Source: Paenibacillus pabuli
Lineage (GTDB): Bacteria; Bacillota; Bacilli; Paenibacillales; Paenibacillaceae
Assembly (NCBI RefSeq): GCF_039831995.1
Contig: NZ_JBDOIO010000003.1
Span: 558,001 to 622,000 of the forward strand
Length of the DNA: 64,000 nt
Direction of reading: 5' to 3'
In this document: piece after piece, positions 59,768-64,000 of the stretch
Layout of the letters: each line of letters begins with the position of its first letter
How positions within the stretch are numbered: position 1 is the first letter of the stretch
Made by a program: the position numbers and the translations under genes
Notes under the pieces: model-generated
What the model saw: only the letters and a program-made list of their open reading frames with translations
What the model was told of the DNA's origin: nothing
Databases searched by the model: none

Positions 59768-62230
59768 GTGACCATTCTTAGTAATGAAAAATTCAGGATC
59801 GAGTTTGGTGAACGTGGTACCGTTCAGTCATTGGTGATGAAAGATGACCCGCATGAGATGAATTGGGTCGTAGATCCTCATTATTTGCAAGAGGTTGGAT
59901 TCCAAGAGGATGAGGATAAGCTCTTTGGCGAATGGAGTATGCAGTTGAATGATAGGTTTGTTCAAAGCTCGATGTTTGAGCCAAATATTACGAAACATAG
60001 TACGCACCATGTTACTGTTGAGTTCAAAGATGTACAGGTCAAGATCTTGTTTTCATATTTGCTGGAAGGCGATCAATTCCGCTGGGGTATCAATCTGACC
60101 AATGAATCGGATACGAACATTAAAATTCAAGGGTTGCATGTGTGGTTTTCTCTCGCCTACATTATGTTTCGGACGCAAGATGTTTACCGTAACATGCATG
60201 AATCCTGCGCCGTATTTACGCACATCGGGGGGAACTTTGCCAAGTTTGCTGCTGTACGACGAAGTAACGACGGACCTCATCTGGGAATCTACACGCTCAG
60301 AGGGAATACATCCACCATGGGTTCTCATTGTCGTTATTGTAACCGCTTTCTGGAGCAAGTTTCTCCATCTTTGGACGGCTTGTTATTCCACAGACTTTCT
60401 TTAGTGGAGGATGGGACCTCATTGAAAGATTTGGTACTTACCGATTGGATCTATGATGACGCTTACAACTCTTTAACGTTAATGCCCGGGCAAGCGGAAA
60501 ATTGGGAGTACGGATTTGTGTCATTCCAGAATCTGACGGATTTCTACCACCAAGGCAAGGTCCTCGGACATCCTCACTGGAACTTTACACCCGTTGTGCC
60601 TGAAGGAGGACAATTCACAGCCTCAGTCCGTTTGCCTAGGGATCTTGAAATAAGGTCGTTAAAGCTATACAGTGCGCCTGGACACCAGAATGGCATTGAA
60701 GAGCAGGATATCTCCACACTACTGGTTCCTTCAGAAAAGTCTATGTCACTAGACGTAGGCTCTAATCAAATTAGCAACCCCGTCGTTGAACAGGAGTTCA
60801 TAGTAACCCTACCGGCTGACGTACCGGGAGAACGTAAACTGGAGTTGATACTCAACGACGGACGTCGTGACATGCTGGTTTGGAATGTCCTTGAACCCGT
60901 TTATACCTTGCTTGAAAAGCGAGCAGAATGGCTGGCATCACATAGCTATGAAGGCGGGGAGGCAAGTATTCGGCCCCATGCGTTCCGTCCATTATCGAAC
61001 CAAGGCGAGTCACTGGGAAAATTGGCATTCCTATTAATGAAAAATTGGGTGTCTTCACCTGTTCCCGAGCAGGTTAGAAAGGCGGAAGCAGCTGCGGTGC
61101 TAGATATGAAGGTGCACTGGTTCATAGACGGTGATTTGTCCCGGCCGCAACCATTGTACGGTGACTTCTATCGTATTTATGATTTCGATTATATCGGGCA
61201 TGTTTTTTATCTATTATCACAAATGGATGAAGAGCTGCTTCATCTGCATTCTCCTTCCGAGTATTTGAAATGGGCCGCCGAAGTTATGTGTTTGCGACTT
61301 GATCCAGACTGCCATTTAGGTCAGCGAGAAAAGGACGAATCGCGTCTAAATGGCGTGTTTATTCTTTACATACGTGAACTACTACAAGCGTTGAAAGACA
61401 AAAGATATGCTGAATTACATAATCAACTACGACAGCTATGGGATCGCTTTGGTCGGGAAATGGAAATTGGTGTTCGGCACTACGGCGGAGCCGTTACAGA
61501 GCACTTTTATGATAATGCCGGATTTGGTCCAACGTGCACAGCATTATGTTTCCTTGGGCATACCGACGAGGCTTCACAATATGGTCAGCTTATTTTGGCG
61601 AATATCGGATTCAGCAACGACTATAGGCAGCAGAATCCGGATCGATGGTGGGAAGCACTGTCTCCAATGATTCATTCCTTATGGGGCGGACTAGCGGCAT
61701 CGTCGGCATTGGTTGCGTATGAACATCTCGGTAATACAGAATATCTGGAAGCAGCTTATCGCTCTACAATGGCAATCTTTCATTGCTATGACTGGAATGT
61801 AAAATCCACCCCGCGCAGGCTGGAGCAAGGTGAAGCCGCATCGACGTATAGTGTATCTGCACCCAACTTGAACATGCCGGAATTGTCGCGTAATCGTTTT
61901 GGGCAATCGGTGTTCGTGGGAGCAGAGGATCCGCTGTTTGCCGCTTTGTTCTCCGATGTATCGGGGGATGATTGGGATATGGGTGAGGAATTAGTAGCTT
62001 ATTTGCTGGGGTTTGGAACTACGACGTACCTCTATCGAGATGGAGAAGGCACATTAAGATGTGTCAACGGATTCGTGACAGAAGAGCATGATGGTTGGAC
62101 CGTGAAAAGTTATGCGGCGTATCCGTCCAGGTATGTATTCCGTGAAGAAGACTTAGAGTTCAGAGCTCCTCTAGGAACATTGCAAAAGAGCATTCGCCTG
62201 GAAAATGGAAAGTTCAGAGTTTGCCTATGA
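59768..62230 (+). CDS. Large cytoplasmic putative glycan-active protein (DUF5695-like)
   Basis: The protein has 820 residues and no signal peptide. The first 330 are beta-rich (FRIEFGERGTVQSLVMKDD, MLEGDQFRWGINLTNES-like strand series). From about 400 to the end lies a helical region with regularly placed aromatic residues (GDFYRIYDFDYIGHVFYLLS, HYGGAVTEHFYDNAGFGPTC, WWEALSPMIHSLWGGLAASS), as in (alpha/alpha)6 toroid glycosidases and lyases. It resembles proteins annotated DUF5695 that accompany Paenibacillus sugar ABC systems; I do not know a biochemical activity. GAAAGGGAG precedes GTG 59768. With the regulator and importer it probably processes the imported glycan. Confidence 0.65.
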   Translation: MTILSNEKFRIEFGERGTVQSLVMKDDPHEMNWVVDPHYLQEVGFQEDEDKLFGEWSMQLNDRFVQSSMFEPNITKHSTHHVTVEFKDVQVKILFSYLLEGDQFRWGINLTNESDTNIKIQGLHVWFSLAYIMFRTQDVYRNMHESCAVFTHIGGNFAKFAAVRRSNDGPHLGIYTLRGNTSTMGSHCRYCNRFLEQVSPSLDGLLFHRLSLVEDGTSLKDLVLTDWIYDDAYNSLTLMPGQAENWEYGFVSFQNLTDFYHQGKVLGHPHWNFTPVVPEGGQFTASVRLPRDLEIRSLKLYSAPGHQNGIEEQDISTLLVPSEKSMSLDVGSNQISNPVVEQEFIVTLPADVPGERKLELILNDGRRDMLVWNVLEPVYTLLEKRAEWLASHSYEGGEASIRPHAFRPLSNQGESLGKLAFLLMKNWVSSPVPEQVRKAEAAAVLDMKVHWFIDGDLSRPQPLYGDFYRIYDFDYIGHVFYLLSQMDEELLHLHSPSEYLKWAAEVMCLRLDPDCHLGQREKDESRLNGVFILYIRELLQALKDKRYAELHNQLRQLWDRFGREMEIGVRHYGGAVTEHFYDNAGFGPTCTALCFLGHTDEASQYGQLILANIGFSNDYRQQNPDRWWEALSPMIHSLWGGLAASSALVAYEHLGNTEYLEAAYRSTMAIFHCYDWNVKSTPRRLEQGEAASTYSVSAPNLNMPELSRNRFGQSVFVGAEDPLFAALFSDVSGDDWDMGEELVAYLLGFGTTTYLYRDGEGTLRCVNGFVTEEHDGWTVKSYAAYPSRYVFREEDLEFRAPLGTLQKSIRLENGKFRVCL

Positions 62231-62399
62231 CAGTCTTCTAACTTGGCAGTTTCCAACTTGTTCTATAAAGGGAAGTACAGGATTGGTTACAATCAGCACC
62301 ATATAAACATCCGGATATGAAACAAGACCATGTTTTTAAGTTAAACGATTAAATTCGTTGACTTGAAATAAATAGCATTGAAAAAGGGAGGAAACAAAC

Positions 62400-63791
62400 A
62401 TGAGGTTTGGTAAGCGCAAGTTGGTTCTGTCTCTCGCATTAACCTTGGCTTTCTCCACGTTAGCAGGTTGTTCCGGCAATTCGGACACTTCCGGCAATGC
62501 CAAAAACGCAGCAGCAGGCAACGGGGATCCGTCCGCTGGGGGCATCACCCTTGAGCTGCTGTATTGGGGGGATGATGTACAGAAGCAACTGGTGGAATCC
62601 GCTGCAGAAAAATATACAGCGGACACCGGGGTGAAAATTAATGCGCAGGTGCTGCCGGCAGACGGCACATTTGACACCTTCATCCAGACGAGGCTTCAAT
62701 CCGGAGAACTGCCGGACATCAGTTACATGGGGGAAGCTGACATTCAAAAGTATAATGAGATGGGCATTTTAGAGGACATTTCCGACCTGCTTGCGGATGG
62801 AACCATTCCGGAGAAACTTCCTGCAATCACCATCCATACTCCAGAACAGAAAGTTATTGGTGTAGGCTTGTCCAACCAAATGGAACTGCTGTTCTATAGC
62901 AAATCGAAATTTGATGAGGCTGGCATTTCATATCCACCTACCAAGGTTGAGGAAGCCTGGGAATGGGATACCTTTGTTTCCAATGCTAAGAAGCTAACCA
63001 AGGATTCGAGTGGTAAGACAGCTGCCGATGCTGGATTTGATGCTGCATTGACTGAAAACTATGGTCTTGGTTTTACGGCAGGGCGTGAATTTCATCATTT
63101 CTGGGCAGCGAACGCCAATGGGGGAGGCATTGTATCCCCGGATGGAAAAGAGTTTCAATGGGATACGCCACAAACGACAGAAGGTATTCAAAAACTGGCT
63201 GATCTTGTGAACAAAGATAAAGTTGCTTCTGCCTTTAGCTATACTTGGAGTTCTGGAATTGGCTCCGCTGTGGATGCGTTAAGCGGGGGTTATGCTATGG
63301 CTGTGAGCGGATCCTGGGATTTAGCAAATATCAAAGGCAATGAGGATATTGGTGTAGGCGTGCTCCCGAAAATGGAGAAAGCAGTAACCATGAATGCTGG
63401 AGCTCCACTCGTTGTGTACAACACATCCAAACATATCGAGGAAGCAAAAAAGTTCTACGCCTATATGGTTAACCCAGAAAACAGCCTAGACTTGCTGAAA
63501 AGCGGAGCATGGCTGCCCAATCAGGCGGACTGGTATACAGATCCAGCTTTAATTGATCAATGGACGGCTGATCTGCCAGCTAGCGCAAAGGAAACCATCC
63601 TTAGCTATGCTACGACCGAGGGTGCCATTGTCCAATGGCCAGCGTATTATGTTCCGGCTTATTTAAAAATGAACACAGAATACGAAAAGTCGATTGACCA
63701 GGCATTATCCGGCCAGAAAAGTGTCAAAGAAATTTATGATGCAATTATGCCGGCAATCAAGTCGCTGTGGGAAAGCGGCAAGGTCTCCTAA
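62400..63791 (+). CDS. ABC transporter sugar-binding lipoprotein (family 1)
   Basis: The protein of 463 residues has a lipoprotein signal (MRFGKRKLVLSLALTLAFST then LAGCSG). The mature part is a family-1 extracellular binding protein: LELLYWGDDVQKQLVESAAE, QTRLQSGELPDISYMGEADI, EAWEWDTFVSNAKKLTKDSS and GGYAMAVSGSWDLANIKGNE, which is the hinge region typical of UgpB/MalE-like proteins. GGGAGGAAA precedes ATG 62400. It differs in length from the LipO-type binding protein of the fructan locus, so the two importers are of different subtypes. It is followed by a permease gene cut by the window edge. Confidence 0.92.
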   Translation: MRFGKRKLVLSLALTLAFSTLAGCSGNSDTSGNAKNAAAGNGDPSAGGITLELLYWGDDVQKQLVESAAEKYTADTGVKINAQVLPADGTFDTFIQTRLQSGELPDISYMGEADIQKYNEMGILEDISDLLADGTIPEKLPAITIHTPEQKVIGVGLSNQMELLFYSKSKFDEAGISYPPTKVEEAWEWDTFVSNAKKLTKDSSGKTAADAGFDAALTENYGLGFTAGREFHHFWAANANGGGIVSPDGKEFQWDTPQTTEGIQKLADLVNKDKVASAFSYTWSSGIGSAVDALSGGYAMAVSGSWDLANIKGNEDIGVGVLPKMEKAVTMNAGAPLVVYNTSKHIEEAKKFYAYMVNPENSLDLLKSGAWLPNQADWYTDPALIDQWTADLPASAKETILSYATTEGAIVQWPAYYVPAYLKMNTEYEKSIDQALSGQKSVKEIYDAIMPAIKSLWESGKVS

Positions 63792-63833
63792 CCATAGGAA
63801 GGAAGTTTGAATTCGAAAAGAGAGGCTATGCTT

Positions 63834-64000
63834 ATGAATCCAGAACGCAAAATCGGTTCGGAAATCGTTTCTGCCAGAAAAATTGCAAAAGGCGCCACCA
63901 AAGAGGCCATTGCCGGATATCTATTTGCTGCCCCAGCCATTATCGGATTTTTGGTGCTGACGATGTACCCCATGCTCGCCAGTTTATATTACAGTTTTCA
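63834..64000 (+). CDS. Sugar ABC transporter permease, N-terminal part (3' end outside window)
   Basis: Only about 55 residues are visible: a basic hydrophilic start (MNPERKIGSEIVSARKIAKG) and the first membrane segment AGYLFAAPAIIGFLVLTMYP with MLASLYYSF, as in UgpA/MalF-type permeases. ATG 63834 is eight bases after AGAGAGG; TTG 63807 behind AGGAAGGAAG is an alternative. It should form the importer with the lipoprotein encoded upstream. The EAA loop is outside the window. Confidence 0.82.
   Translation, partial: MNPERKIGSEIVSARKIAKGATKEAIAGYLFAAPAIIGFLVLTMYPMLASLYYSF

Overview
The window looks like a chromosomal stretch of a Paenibacillus-type Gram-positive bacterium. The reasons are strong AGGAGG-type ribosome binding sites with frequent GTG/TTG starts, lipobox substrate-binding proteins paired with LplB/YtcP-type permeases and no local ATPase, LicT-type antitermination, LacI operators, and a spore-surface-like protein. 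This is inferred from gene content only; no rRNA, tRNA, CRISPR array, complete insertion sequence or phage gene was recognised.

Layout. (1) 1-9763: a tightly packed plus-strand catabolic run, visibly richer in G+C than the rest. It holds an amidase (cut by the edge), a creatininase-family amidohydrolase, a fumarylacetoacetase-family protein, an NMT1/THI5-like lipoprotein, an FAD-linked oxidase, a CocE/NonD serine hydrolase, a cupin, a cytosine-deaminase-like amidohydrolase and a gamma-glutamyltransferase-like protein. Several overlap by 4 bases. Together they suggest uptake and ring or amide cleavage of an unidentified nitrogen compound. (2) 9764-11500: a gene graveyard with remnants of a hydrolase, a TetR regulator and a sensor kinase. 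(3) 11500-25815: a fructan locus. It has a LacI regulator, a CUT1 ABC importer (two permeases and a lipoprotein), a fructokinase fused to GH32 (frameshifted near its end), an intracellular LamG-GH32 protein, and a 1489-residue secreted multidomain GH32 protein. Paired GAAACGTTTC operators precede both the regulator and the importer.

(4) 25.8-57.1 kb: a mosaic of mostly single, unrelated genes with short operons between them. The recognisable operons are a beta-glucoside PTS (licT-bglP-bglH with two RNA antiterminators), two two-component systems with a likely target each (a CPBP protease and a lipoprotein), an oxidoreductase group (MDR, two SDRs, an Old Yellow Enzyme) and a leaderless TetR with NmrA-like and SDR genes. 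Many intergenic gaps carry copies of short hairpin repeats (CATTAARCTAACGGG type and GGACAAGAAC type), some with the preceding gene's stop codon inside the repeat. Several genes here are broken (beta-lactamase-like, AraC, CxC/TIMP-like, a possible Vat remnant). (5) 57.4-64 kb: a spore-surface-like protein on the minus strand, then a second LacI-controlled carbohydrate locus with a large uncharacterised carbohydrate-active protein, a lipoprotein and the start of a permease that runs off the window.

The most interesting points are the cassette-like repeat family, the fructokinase-GH32 fusion, the shared Asp-to-Glu change at the GH32 nucleophile position in two neighbouring proteins, the leaderless autoregulated TetR, and the unexplained catabolic cluster at the left end.
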